Source: Spirochaetales bacterium | GTDB lineage: Bacteria; Spirochaetota; Spirochaetia; DTKZ01 | NCBI GenBank assembly: GCA_017998025.1 | Contig: JAGODW010000013.1 | Location: 1 to 13,486, forward strand | DNA: 13,486 nucleotides | Direction of reading: 5' to 3' | Part shown: piece after piece, positions 1 through 6,883 of the stretch | Layout: the number at the start of each line of letters is the position of its first letter | Numbering within the stretch: position 1 is the stretch's first letter | The notes under the pieces: model-generated | What the model was told of the DNA's origin: nothing | The model's database searches: none | The model's input: only the letters and a program-made list of their open reading frames with translations | Made by a program: the position numbers and the translations under genes

Positions 1-307
1 ACAAGGGCTGATACAAGCGTTTGAGTATACATACGAACTGGCCTGGAACACGCTCAAAGACTATCTAGAAATGCAAGGGGAAACAGAGATACATGGAAGC
101 CGTGATACAATTCGGCTAGCATTCCGCCGCGGTCTAATTATAGACGGAGAAACCTGGATGGCAATGCTGAAAGACAGGACGCTCACAACCCATACGTACA
201 ACGAGGATCTGGCAAAAAGAATTGGAAAATCCGTGCTGAAGCAGTACTATCCTGAATTTGTTGCGTTGTGCACTCGCATACAGGGCTGGAAGGAAAAAGG
301 AGAATGA
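1..307 (+). CDS. HepT/HI0074-type HEPN protein (nucleotidyltransferase substrate-binding family), 5' truncated
   Basis: The reading frame is open from base 2 at the window edge (LIQAFEYTYELAWNTLKDYL) to the TGA at 305-307, so the ATG at 71 is internal and the true start lies outside. The phrases YTYELAWNTLKDYL, DTIRLAFRRGLI and LTTHTYNED are typical of the all-helical HI0074 family, the partner of HI0073-type minimal nucleotidyltransferases. The HEPN RNase signature R-x4-H-x-Y is intact: Arg codon 176-178, His 191-193, Tyr 197-199. In characterised HepT toxins this motif forms the RNA-cleaving site, and the Tyr is the residue that the MntA partner AMPylates to silence it. That this copy is an active toxin is inference; HI0074 itself was described structurally as a substrate-binding subunit. 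The next gene starts inside this stop codon (ATGA at 304-307), so the two are translationally coupled. About one third of the protein is missing at the left edge. Confidence 0.85.
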   Translation, partial: QGLIQAFEYTYELAWNTLKDYLEMQGETEIHGSRDTIRLAFRRGLIIDGETWMAMLKDRTLTTHTYNEDLAKRIGKSVLKQYYPEFVALCTRIQGWKEKGE

Positions 308-618
308 ATGAGCGATTCGGTCTGAAGGAGACAACGATCCGGAAAATCTGCGGCATATTTGTCAAATACCCTCAAATAGAAAAAGCGGTGCTGTACGGAT
401 CCCGCGCTAAAGGAAACTATAAGAACGGGTCCGATATTGACTTGACCATAGTTGGCGGCAAAGAACTCACGCGTGAAGTCCTCTACCGCATTATGGATGA
501 GATCGATGAGCTGCTTCTGCCCTACTCTTTTGATTTGTCCCTTTTGCACGAAATAACCGATCCGGATGTACAGGAGCACATTCAGCGGGTGGGGTGTGTA
601 TTCTATGAGCGCCCTTAG
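304..618 (+). CDS. MntA/HI0073-type minimal nucleotidyltransferase (putative antitoxin)
   Basis: A small protein of about 104 residues with the minimal nucleotidyltransferase fold. The motif GSRAKGNYKNGSDIDL fits GS-x10-D-x-D exactly, and a third acidic residue is present in FDLSLL, so all metal-binding carboxylates for nucleotidyl transfer are there. The C terminus (HIQRVGCVFYER) is also typical of the family. I start it at 304, where ATGA overlaps the stop of the HEPN gene, with the purine-rich GGAAGGAAAAAGGAG at 288-302 as ribosome-binding region. An in-frame ATG at 268 would lie inside the preceding gene without a good ribosome site. Known MntA proteins transfer AMP from ATP to the Tyr of the HepT R-x4-H-x-Y motif and so neutralise the toxin. 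Here that role is inferred from motifs and pairing. The gene ends 10 bases before the converging methyltransferase. Confidence 0.85.
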   Translation: MNERFGLKETTIRKICGIFVKYPQIEKAVLYGSRAKGNYKNGSDIDLTIVGGKELTREVLYRIMDEIDELLLPYSFDLSLLHEITDPDVQEHIQRVGCVFYERP

Positions 619-628
619 AATCCATGTA

Positions 629-1375
629 TTATTTTAAAGCCTCTGCTACGGCAATTGTCAGGAATGAAGTACCAGGGTTATAGGGAGACTTGTTGTAGGA
701 ACCGTAGAAACGAATCTTTGTAAATCCCGCTTCGGTCAGTAGCTTTTGAAGCTGGGTGCTTTGTACGGCCACGAGGGGAACGCGATTCTTGCTGGAGACA
801 GGCGGTTCCTTTTGAGAGAGAAGCAATTCTGTATTGAAGTATACCTGTCCTGGGTCCGGTCCCGGACTGTAGGTCCGGGTCATTTTTACCCTTTTCCCTT
901 GAAGAGGAGGAAGAAGAAACAGAGAGTTTTCCTTGAATTGGATCCGGTCAAAGTTAATAATTTGAATGATGAGAATACCTCCCGGTTCCAGCACTTCCTG
1001 GAACCGGCGAAGCGCGTTCCCGATATCTTCTAAAGTATCCAGGTGTACAAGGGAGTTTCCAATGCAGTACACTCCCTGGAAGCTTTTTTCCGGCAAGTTC
1101 TTTAAAGTCAGCATATCATCCACGAGAAAATGGTCCGCCCATTGAGGGGCTTTTCCCCGGGCTTTTTCAATCATGGTTTCCGATAGATCGATTCCGTAGA
1201 CGGTCTTTCCTGCTTCCGCCAGAGCTATCGTATACGTTCCCGTTCCGCAGGCGATATCCAAAATCTGTTGGGAATGCTGAAACTCCTCTTCCAGGAAGTG
1301 TAGAATGGAAGGCTCCAGGGGAAAGAGGTCGTCATAAGAGTCTCCGAGAACTGTGTAGAAATCCGAACCCGTCAT
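629..1375 (-). CDS. Class I SAM-dependent methyltransferase
   Basis: A 248-residue protein with a Rossmann-type methyltransferase core. Motif I is ILDIACGTGTYTIALAEAG (about residues 38-56), followed by the acidic end of strand 2 in VYGIDLSETMIEKAR, where Asp would bind the ribose of S-adenosylmethionine. Motif IV-like VYCIGNSLVHL and motif VI-like LEPGGILIIQIINFDRI follow. The length and the N-terminal YDDLFPLEPSILHFLEEEF match small-molecule methyltransferases of the Methyltransf_11/25 type. The acceptor substrate cannot be read from sequence. The ATG at 1375-1373 has no Shine-Dalgarno sequence, and the best promoter match would give only about 5 bases of leader. The gene is alone on this strand: it diverges from the response regulator and converges with the HEPN-MNT pair, so its function cannot be inferred from an operon. 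Confidence 0.88.
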   Translation of the reverse strand: MTGSDFYTVLGDSYDDLFPLEPSILHFLEEEFQHSQQILDIACGTGTYTIALAEAGKTVYGIDLSETMIEKARGKAPQWADHFLVDDMLTLKNLPEKSFQGVYCIGNSLVHLDTLEDIGNALRRFQEVLEPGGILIIQIINFDRIQFKENSLFLLPPLQGKRVKMTRTYSPGPDPGQVYFNTELLLSQKEPPVSSKNRVPLVAVQSTQLQKLLTEAGFTKIRFYGSYNKSPYNPGTSFLTIAVAEALK

Positions 1376-1386
1376 AATTAAATAAT

Positions 1387-1416
1387 ACTATAAATGGAAA
1401 GGGATGCGTTTTGCAA
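1387..1416 (-). promoter_or_regulatory. Putative sigma-70-type promoter of the methyltransferase gene
   Basis: On the minus strand TTGCAA (1416-1411) and TATAGT (1392-1387) are separated by 18 bases and resemble -35 and -10 boxes. Transcription would begin near 1380, about 5 bases before the ATG at 1375, which fits the absence of a ribosome-binding site but would make the mRNA nearly leaderless. The call rests on consensus similarity only. Confidence 0.35.
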
Positions 1417-1506
1417 CGGCTGATACAGGGTTAGAAGCGTATGGAAAACCTCTTTGGATGATTCAGGAGCCGTTCTAATCCAGGGGCCTTGTAGGGGGTA
1501 ATGTCC

Positions 1507-1535
1507 TTGACGTTTGCTGCCGATCCCGGTATTCA
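1507..1535 (+). promoter_or_regulatory. Possible promoter of the response regulator gene
   Basis: TTGACG at 1507-1512 is five-sixths identical to the -35 consensus. Seventeen bases later TATTCA (1530-1535) is a poor -10 box. The predicted start site falls at about 1542, directly before the GTG at 1543, so the transcript would be leaderless. This agrees with the lack of a Shine-Dalgarno sequence, but the weak -10 keeps this tentative. Confidence 0.25.
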
Positions 1536-1542
1536 TTGATGT

Positions 1543-2904
1543 GTGGAACAAGAACTAATTCCGCAGCCTCTATCGTTTAGTATCCTGATTGTAGATGATG
1601 ATTCGAATATTAGAAAGACCCTTTCGTACTGTCTTTCTTCCGTCGGGCATGATGTCATAGCCGTAGGAAGCAAAGCGGATGCAGTCGAAGAGGGAAGGGA
1701 TAGATCCTTTGATATTGCGTTTGTTGACCTAAAGCTGGGGGAAGATAATGGATTGGACTTGATCCCTGAGCTGTTGGCGGATTCTCCCTGGATCAAGATT
1801 GTAGTTATTACCGGGCATGCATCGATCCAGACCGCTGTGGAAGCAATCAAACGGGGTGCGGTAGACTATATTGAAAAACCGTTTTCTCCTGAACAGGTGA
1901 AATTGATTACCCGGCGGTTTGGAGAGATTTCCCGATTAGAAAATGAACTGGCTTTATTAAAAGAAAATGTGGAGCCGTTTAAACCAGAAGAACAGATTCA
2001 GAGTAAAAACCCGGAAATGCAGAGGGTGATAGAAACAGCAAAGAAAGCAGCCGAATCAGAAGCGATTATTCTTCTTCGGGGAGAGAGCGGAACAGGAAAA
2101 TCAATCCTGGCTACGGCGATTCATCGGTGGAGCAAACGCGGAGCTAAACCGCTGGGGATTGTTTCCTGCCCTTCTATTCCTGCCGAGCTGCTGGAAAGTG
2201 AACTATTTGGCCATGTGAAAGGAGCATTTACCGGGGCTGTTAAGGATAATCCGGGTAGAATTGCTGCATGCGATGGAGGAACAATTTTCTTAGATGAGAT
2301 TGGAGATCTTGCTTTCAACCTTCAGGCAAAACTGCTCCGGTTTATCCAGGATAAACAGTATGAACGCCTGGGGGAGGGGAAAACCCGAAATGCCGATGTC
2401 CGCATCATTGCTGCAACGAATGCGGATCTGGAAAAACGGGTTGCGGAAGGGCGTTTCAGGGAGGATCTGTACTACCGGTTGAACGTCATTTCCCTTACCA
2501 TGCTTCCCCTGCGGGAACGTCCGCAAGATATCCTCCCTTTGGCTCATGGATTTCTTACGTTTTTGTGCCGTTCCAACCACAAAAAGATAATCGGCATAGA
2601 ACCCGAGGCGGAAACCGCGTTGGTGAATCATACCTGGCCGGGGAATATTCGGGAGTTACGAAATACAATTGAACGTGCCGTGATTCTTGGAAAGGGAGAA
2701 ACAATTACACGGGGGGATCTACCGGTAAATCTCGCGTCTGGTACTGCTGCAATTCGTATTGGCGATCCGGTGTACCTGAGAGAGATAGAAGAAATGCATA
2801 TCCGCCGTATTTTGGCGAAAACCTCCTCTTTAAAAGAAGCCTCCGCTATCCTGGGAATAGACCAGGCAACGCTATGGCGCAAACGAAAGCTTTACGGCAT
2901 CTAG
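1543..2904 (+). CDS. NtrC-family sigma-54-dependent response regulator
   Basis: A 453-residue transcription activator in three parts. Residues 13-125 form a receiver with the acidic cluster D18-D19-D20, phospho-acceptor D62 (FVDLKLGEDNG), T90 and K112. Residues 155-390 form an AAA+ sigma-54 interaction domain with Walker A GESGTGKS (180-187), the complete sigma-54-contacting GAFTGA loop (227-232), Walker B GGTIFLDEIGDL (245-256) and the arginine-finger region RFREDLYYRLNVI. The C terminus (about 425-453) is a Fis-type helix-turn-helix (LKEASAILGIDQATLWRKRKLYGI region). All active residues are present, so it should be phosphorylated, oligomerise and remodel RNA polymerase holding sigma-54. The start is GTG at 1543: an in-frame TGA lies two codons upstream (1537-1539), and no in-frame ATG precedes the conserved receiver strand. 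No ribosome-binding site is seen. Its obvious partner is the kinase gene 166 bases downstream. The architecture resembles AlgB, paired with KinB, but the symbol is not justified. Confidence 0.95.
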   Translation: MEQELIPQPLSFSILIVDDDSNIRKTLSYCLSSVGHDVIAVGSKADAVEEGRDRSFDIAFVDLKLGEDNGLDLIPELLADSPWIKIVVITGHASIQTAVEAIKRGAVDYIEKPFSPEQVKLITRRFGEISRLENELALLKENVEPFKPEEQIQSKNPEMQRVIETAKKAAESEAIILLRGESGTGKSILATAIHRWSKRGAKPLGIVSCPSIPAELLESELFGHVKGAFTGAVKDNPGRIAACDGGTIFLDEIGDLAFNLQAKLLRFIQDKQYERLGEGKTRNADVRIIAATNADLEKRVAEGRFREDLYYRLNVISLTMLPLRERPQDILPLAHGFLTFLCRSNHKKIIGIEPEAETALVNHTWPGNIRELRNTIERAVILGKGETITRGDLPVNLASGTAAIRIGDPVYLREIEEMHIRRILAKTSSLKEASAILGIDQATLWRKRKLYGI

Positions 2905-2918
2905 CGTCCTAAAGGACG
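2905..2918. repeat. Short perfect inverted repeat after the response regulator
   Basis: CGTCCTAAAGGACG directly abuts the regulator's stop codon. It could form a 5-bp stem with a TAAA loop, but no T run follows, so it is a poor intrinsic terminator. It lies about 145 bases upstream of the start site predicted for the kinase operon, a usual distance for a sigma-54 enhancer site. Either role is inference. Confidence 0.4.
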
Positions 2919-2922
2919 TATA

Positions 2923-2935
2923 TTGCAATTTGCAA
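2923..2935. repeat. Tandem TTGCAA sites
   Basis: TTGCAA occurs twice, at 2923-2928 and 2930-2935, separated by one T. Each hexamer is self-complementary. They sit about 128 bases upstream of the possible kinase-operon start site. The same hexamer occurs at 1411-1416 in the methyltransferase/regulator divergent region. They may be activator-binding half sites, but the hexamer is short enough to recur by chance. Confidence 0.3.
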
Positions 2936-3029
2936 GACAGGGTAAAGTTCTTATTTCATTTTACAATCCCAAACAAGTGTTTTTCTATATGTTTTAGAGA
3001 TTTTTTACAGGAAATCATCTGTTTTAAAG

Positions 3030-3046
3030 TTGGTATGGTTTTTGTT
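3030..3046 (+). promoter_or_regulatory. Candidate sigma-54 (-24/-12) promoter of the kinase-ktrBA operon
   Basis: TTGGTATGGTTTTTGTT contains GG at 3032-3033 and GT at 3044-3045 with exactly ten bases between, the spacing required by sigma-54. The consensus is TTGGCACG-N4-TTGCA: the -24 part matches fairly well and the -12 element has GT in place of GC. Transcription would start near 3057, about 14 bases before the kinase ATG at 3071, cutting into the ribosome-binding purines at 3054-3062. An upstream gene encoding a GAFTGA-containing activator makes the idea attractive, but the match is imperfect. Confidence 0.35.
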
Positions 3047-3070
3047 TATTAAAGAGAAGGAAATTGAAGT

Positions 3071-4927
3071 ATGAAACAGGTTTCCAAAAGTCTTAAGGCC
3101 AAAATACTCCTCGGGTACGGTTTTGCATTTGCCCTCATGATTCTGGTGATCATCTGGTCTGTATTAAACATCGTTTCTCTGGGCAGAGCGACGGGGGCCA
3201 TTTTACGGGAAAACTATCGGAGCATACTATCTGCAGAAAACATGATCGATGCCTTAACCGATCAGAACAAAGCAGTTTTACTGCTCCTCCTGGGGGATAA
3301 AGAAGGGGAAGCGCTGTTTCTTAAATCAGAAGCACGGTTTTTCGAATGGCTAGCCCGGGCCAAGGATAATATTACGATTGAAGGCGAAAAGGAAATAGTA
3401 GAGTCGATCGAGGCAGGTTACTCCTGTTTTCAGGAACAATTTTATCAATTTATAAAGAAGGAACCCTCGCAGGTTCTGAAATCTGATCCTTCTTTTGAGT
3501 TGTATCAGCATACGTTTCATCCTTTTTTTGTGGAAACAAAAAATAACTGTTTCACCTTATTACAGTTAAATGAAAAGGCCATGTACGAAGCGAGCGTGTC
3601 TGCCTCACGGATGGCCGAGGTTGCTATCTGGTCAACGCTGATTGTTTCTTTTGCGGCTTTACTCATCGGATTTATATTCAGCATGTTTCTTGCAGGAAAG
3701 ATCACACGCCCCTTGAGACGGTTTATTGAGGCAGCTCGAAAGCTGTCTGCAGGGGATTATACTATCCAGGTTCCTGTGGAAACGAAGGACGAACTGGGGA
3801 TTCTTGCTTCTGAATTTAACCAGTTAGGATCCGAACTTGCCCGCTACCATGCAATGAAGATAGATCAAATCGTGCTGGAAAGGAATAAGATTTCTGCCAT
3901 TCTATCCAGCATTGCAGATCCTATTCTAGTGTTTGACGTCAATTTAACCATAACGAGTATTAATCCGGCAGCCAGAAAAGTTTTAAATCTTGAGTTTGCA
4001 GAGTATGGATCCCTCCATTGTGCGGATGTGTTTCCTTCTTCGAACGTATGCAAGACGATCCAGATGATGCTGGAGAAAGGGACACAGCCGGACCTTTCTG
4101 ATGAAGAACGAATTTTATCAATCAACGACGAAAACGGCGAGCGGTACTACTTGTTTTCCATTACGGCGATCCGTGACAAGGATCGTACCATCACCGGGAG
4201 TGTATTGATCCTGAAGGATATCACCAATCTGAAAGAAGTTGAACGAATAAAAAGCGAGTTTATAACGGCCGCAGCCCATGAACTTAAAACACCTCTTACC
4301 AGCATCGGGATGAGCATCGGTTTATTAAAAGAAACGGCAGGAGAGTATTTACCGGAAAGAGAACAGGAACTTCTTCAGACCGCCTACGATGAAATTCATC
4401 GGATGAGAGCTCTGATTACGGATCTCCTTGACTATTCAAAGATCGAGAGCGGAAAAATAAACCTTGAGATGGAGGAAGTCAGCCCTGCGATCCTGTTCAA
4501 TTTTGTTCAATCTGTTTTTAAGGAACAGGTGAAACTAAAAAATTCCGAAATCCTGATGGATCTACCGGAAGAGCTACCTCTCATTCGGGTGGACGTGAAT
4601 AAAGCAAGCTGGGTGTTGACCAACCTGGTGTCGAATGCGCTCCGCTACATTGATGCCGGCGGTCAGATCCATATCAGTGCTATACAGACAGGTTCTTATC
4701 TACAGGTTTCGGTTCATGATACAGGGCCCGGCATTCCGGAAGAGTATCAGACAAAGATATTTCAAAAGTTTTTCCAGATCAAATCCCAGGATGAGCGGGG
4801 GGCCGGTTTAGGGCTTGCAATTTGCAAAGAGATCCTCAGGGCACATGGAGGGAACATATGGGTGGAGTCTCAACCGGGAAAAGGAAGCACCTTTATTTTC
4901 ACACTTCCAATCGTGCAGGAACAGTAA
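3071..4927 (+). CDS. Membrane sensor histidine kinase (HAMP-PAS-HisKA-HATPase)
   Basis: A 618-residue kinase. Residues 11-35 are the first membrane helix; about 36-180 form a mostly helical periplasmic sensor; 185-208 are the second helix; 208-262 HAMP (ITRPLRRFIEAARKLSAGDY); 272-388 PAS (ISAILSSIADPILVFDV); then a dimerisation/phosphotransfer domain with H403 in HELKTPLT, and an ATPase with N522 in the N box, DTGPGIP (550-556) and GAGLGL (577-582). Every catalytic motif is intact. The sensor segment (NYRSILSAENMIDALTDQ, later WLARAKDNITIEGEKE) resembles the helical-bundle sensors of KinB-like kinases. The HELKTP H-box is the type commonly found with OmpR-family partners rather than NtrC-type kinases, so pairing with the adjacent sigma-54 activator is KinB/AlgB-like. 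The start at 3071 has AAGGAA (3057-3062) eight bases upstream. The TAA overlaps the next ATG (TAATG, 4925-4929). The ligand is unknown. Confidence 0.95.
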   Translation: MKQVSKSLKAKILLGYGFAFALMILVIIWSVLNIVSLGRATGAILRENYRSILSAENMIDALTDQNKAVLLLLLGDKEGEALFLKSEARFFEWLARAKDNITIEGEKEIVESIEAGYSCFQEQFYQFIKKEPSQVLKSDPSFELYQHTFHPFFVETKNNCFTLLQLNEKAMYEASVSASRMAEVAIWSTLIVSFAALLIGFIFSMFLAGKITRPLRRFIEAARKLSAGDYTIQVPVETKDELGILASEFNQLGSELARYHAMKIDQIVLERNKISAILSSIADPILVFDVNLTITSINPAARKVLNLEFAEYGSLHCADVFPSSNVCKTIQMMLEKGTQPDLSDEERILSINDENGERYYLFSITAIRDKDRTITGSVLILKDITNLKEVERIKSEFITAAAHELKTPLTSIGMSIGLLKETAGEYLPEREQELLQTAYDEIHRMRALITDLLDYSKIESGKINLEMEEVSPAILFNFVQSVFKEQVKLKNSEILMDLPEELPLIRVDVNKASWVLTNLVSNALRYIDAGGQIHISAIQTGSYLQVSVHDTGPGIPEEYQTKIFQKFFQIKSQDERGAGLGLAICKEILRAHGGNIWVESQPGKGSTFIFTLPIVQEQ

Positions 4928-5490
4928 TGGAACTGAATGCACCCTTGTTAATCTGCGATATAAAGGAAACGGATCTGAAGGGTGAACAGTTAAACCGACT
5001 ATATACAACTTCTCCTCTGCAATGTTTGAATCAAGCGGTACAGAATCTGCCGGGAATGATTCTCATTTGTTTACCGCAGGAATCCATGCAGAGACGCAAG
5101 GATTTACTTGAGCTCTGTACCGTGCTAAAGGGAAACCGGTTTACAAAAGGAATTCCAATCATTGCCCTGATGGATTCTAAAAACCGTACCTTGCTCGAAT
5201 CCCTTAGAGATGCAGGAGTAGAGTATGTCCGATATGAAACCGGTTCTGGACCCGGTATCTCGGATCCTAAACGGTTCCCTCACGTATCAGAACAAGACCG
5301 GATAGAGAATCGTCTTAAAGAGTTGTGCCCCTTTCTCCAGTATAAACCGATCGATTCCACTCACGAAATGACGGTTTGTACTGCCTATTATGGAATATGG
5401 GCTCTGGGGTTTCGCCGGTTACATGCTATTTGTGAAAATGAGCAGCATAGAGAATGCCCCTATTATAAAAACCCAAAATTTGCAGAATAA
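4927..5490 (+). CDS. Unknown protein: degenerate receiver-like domain plus C-terminal four-cysteine tail
   Basis: I do not recognise a named family for this 187-residue protein. Residues 5-105 have the alternating pattern of a CheY-like fold (LLICDI, PGMILICLP, IPIIALMDS, LRDAGVEYVRYE). At the end of strand 3, where the phospho-acceptor Asp should be, the alignment gives C48, and the usual Thr and Lys are also missing, so it is probably a pseudo-receiver that cannot be phosphorylated. The C-terminal part has cysteines at 134, 151, 169 and 177 (CPFLQY, TVCTAYYG, HAICENEQHRECPYY), a pattern that could bind zinc or an iron-sulphur cluster. There is no signal peptide or membrane helix, so it should be cytoplasmic. 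The ATG at 4927 overlaps the kinase stop, with AGGA at 4917-4920 as ribosome site; ktrB starts 2 bases after its stop. Its place between sensor kinase and transporter suggests an adaptor or redox-responsive modulator. That is inference. Confidence 0.8.
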   Translation: MELNAPLLICDIKETDLKGEQLNRLYTTSPLQCLNQAVQNLPGMILICLPQESMQRRKDLLELCTVLKGNRFTKGIPIIALMDSKNRTLLESLRDAGVEYVRYETGSGPGISDPKRFPHVSEQDRIENRLKELCPFLQYKPIDSTHEMTVCTAYYGIWALGFRRLHAICENEQHRECPYYKNPKFAE

Positions 5491-5492
5491 AA

Positions 5493-6869
5493 ATGAAAAC
5501 ACCCTCAATTATACAAAGGCTTAATCCATCTCTTATGATCCTCTTAAGCTTTCTACTGGTAATCTTCCTGGGTACAGGACTGTTAAAGACAGGATACGCT
5601 ACGAAAGAAGGCTCTATAGCTCTGGTGGATGCCCTTTTCACAGCTACTTCTGCGGTATGTGTAACAGGATTGATCGTGGTGGATACTGGTTCCTATTTTA
5701 CCATTTTTGGAAAGATTGTAATCCTGATCTTGATGCAGGTGGGCGGATTAGGAGTTATGACAATTTCAGTCGCTCTATTCCGATGGATGGGTCGAAAGCT
5801 CTCTTTTAAACAACGGGCGATGATGCAGAACCTTTTTTCCTACGAACCTAAGGAACATATTTTCGACCTGTTGAAAAGCGTGCTTCTATTTACAGTAATT
5901 GCAGAAGCGATAGGTGCTGCCCTGCTGACCCTTCTCTGGAGTTCTGAGTTTCCCCTGGGAGATGCGATTTTCTTTGGTATTTTTCATGCTGTCTCTGCAT
6001 TTTGTAATGCCGGATTTTCATTTTTCTCCGATAGTTTTGTTCGTTACCAGGATAATCTTCTTTTAAATATAACGATCTGTTTGCTGATTGTGACCGGCGG
6101 CATTGGATTTCCTGTTCTGTACGATCTGAAATCCTATTTTAAGAATGGTCAGGAAATCAGAAGTAAGCTTACGTTACACAGTAAAACTGCTCTTACCATG
6201 ACGGGCATTTTAATTGTATCCGGAGCAATCCTCTTTGGGGTATTTGAGAATAGTCACCTGTTGAAGGGACAGGAGCCCCTTTCGGCAAAACAGTTTCTTA
6301 TTCCCCTTTTTCAGTCGATTACTGCCAGAACAGCCGGTTTCAATACGGTCGATATCGGATCTCTCACAGAAGCCGCCCTCTTATTGATCATTATCCTCAT
6401 GTTTATAGGGGCATCCCCTGGTTCCTGCGGGGGGGGAATAAAGACAACCACTGCGGCCACCTTATTTTCCTTGTTGGTGGCCCGGATTCGGAAACATGCA
6501 CGGGTCAATCTGTTTAAAAGAAGTATTCCTCAAGAATGCCTGGATCGAGGGATATCGGTGGTTCTGTTATCGGTTACCTTTATTCTGTTTATCCTTTGTA
6601 TGCTGCTGGCAGGAGACTCTCTTGTTCCCCTGGATCATGCAGAACACCCCCAACGATTCCTTCCCTATTTGTTTGAAACGGTTTCCGCCTTTGGAACCGT
6701 AGGGCTTTCGATGGGAGTTACCGCTTCGCTCAGTGTATGGGGAAAATGCTGGATCATTCTAATGATGATCGTCGGACGCGTGGGAATATTGACCTTTGCC
6801 TATGTTATTTCGGGATCAGGCATGGAAAATGGACTTGTATATTCAGAAGAAAAATTAATGATCGGATAG
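5493..6869 (+). CDS. ktrB: KtrB/TrkH-family potassium transporter membrane subunit
   Basis: A 458-residue integral membrane protein of the Trk/Ktr/HKT superfamily, which moves potassium (in Ktr systems coupled to sodium) through four membrane-pore-membrane repeats. All four selectivity-filter loops are visible with their key glycines: CVTGL (G59), CNAGF (G174), TARTAGFNT (G282) and GTVGL (G404). The conserved segment SPGSCGGGIKTTT (308-320), in the region that forms the gating loop, and MIVGRVGILTF (425-435) support the call. The length is close to that of bacterial KtrB. It begins 2 bases after the unknown gene, with no clear ribosome-binding site (only GCAGAATAA before the ATG), so translation may depend on coupling. 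KtrA follows after 14 bases, which favours KtrB over TrkH. Linkage to a kinase and regulator in the same cluster is uncommon among textbook Ktr loci. Confidence 0.93.
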   Translation: MKTPSIIQRLNPSLMILLSFLLVIFLGTGLLKTGYATKEGSIALVDALFTATSAVCVTGLIVVDTGSYFTIFGKIVILILMQVGGLGVMTISVALFRWMGRKLSFKQRAMMQNLFSYEPKEHIFDLLKSVLLFTVIAEAIGAALLTLLWSSEFPLGDAIFFGIFHAVSAFCNAGFSFFSDSFVRYQDNLLLNITICLLIVTGGIGFPVLYDLKSYFKNGQEIRSKLTLHSKTALTMTGILIVSGAILFGVFENSHLLKGQEPLSAKQFLIPLFQSITARTAGFNTVDIGSLTEAALLLIIILMFIGASPGSCGGGIKTTTAATLFSLLVARIRKHARVNLFKRSIPQECLDRGISVVLLSVTFILFILCMLLAGDSLVPLDHAEHPQRFLPYLFETVSAFGTVGLSMGVTASLSVWGKCWIILMMIVGRVGILTFAYVISGSGMENGLVYSEEKLMIG

Positions 6870-6883
6870 GGGGAGAAGGCACG

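Noticed and set aside
746..1033. A 95-codon + strand frame opposite the methyltransferase
   Set aside because: The minus strand carries the complete SAM-binding motif here; the + frame shows low-complexity basic sequence and no family features.
3007..3022. ACAG-N8-CTGT inverted repeat as an operator
   Set aside because: Four-base arms are expected by chance in AT-rich intergenic sequence, and the flanking bases do not extend the symmetry.
6737..6883. N-terminal extension of KtrA by 49 residues
   Set aside because: It would lie entirely within ktrB, and KtrA homologues begin near MKRYAVIGL. The ATG at 6884 has a good ribosome-binding site.
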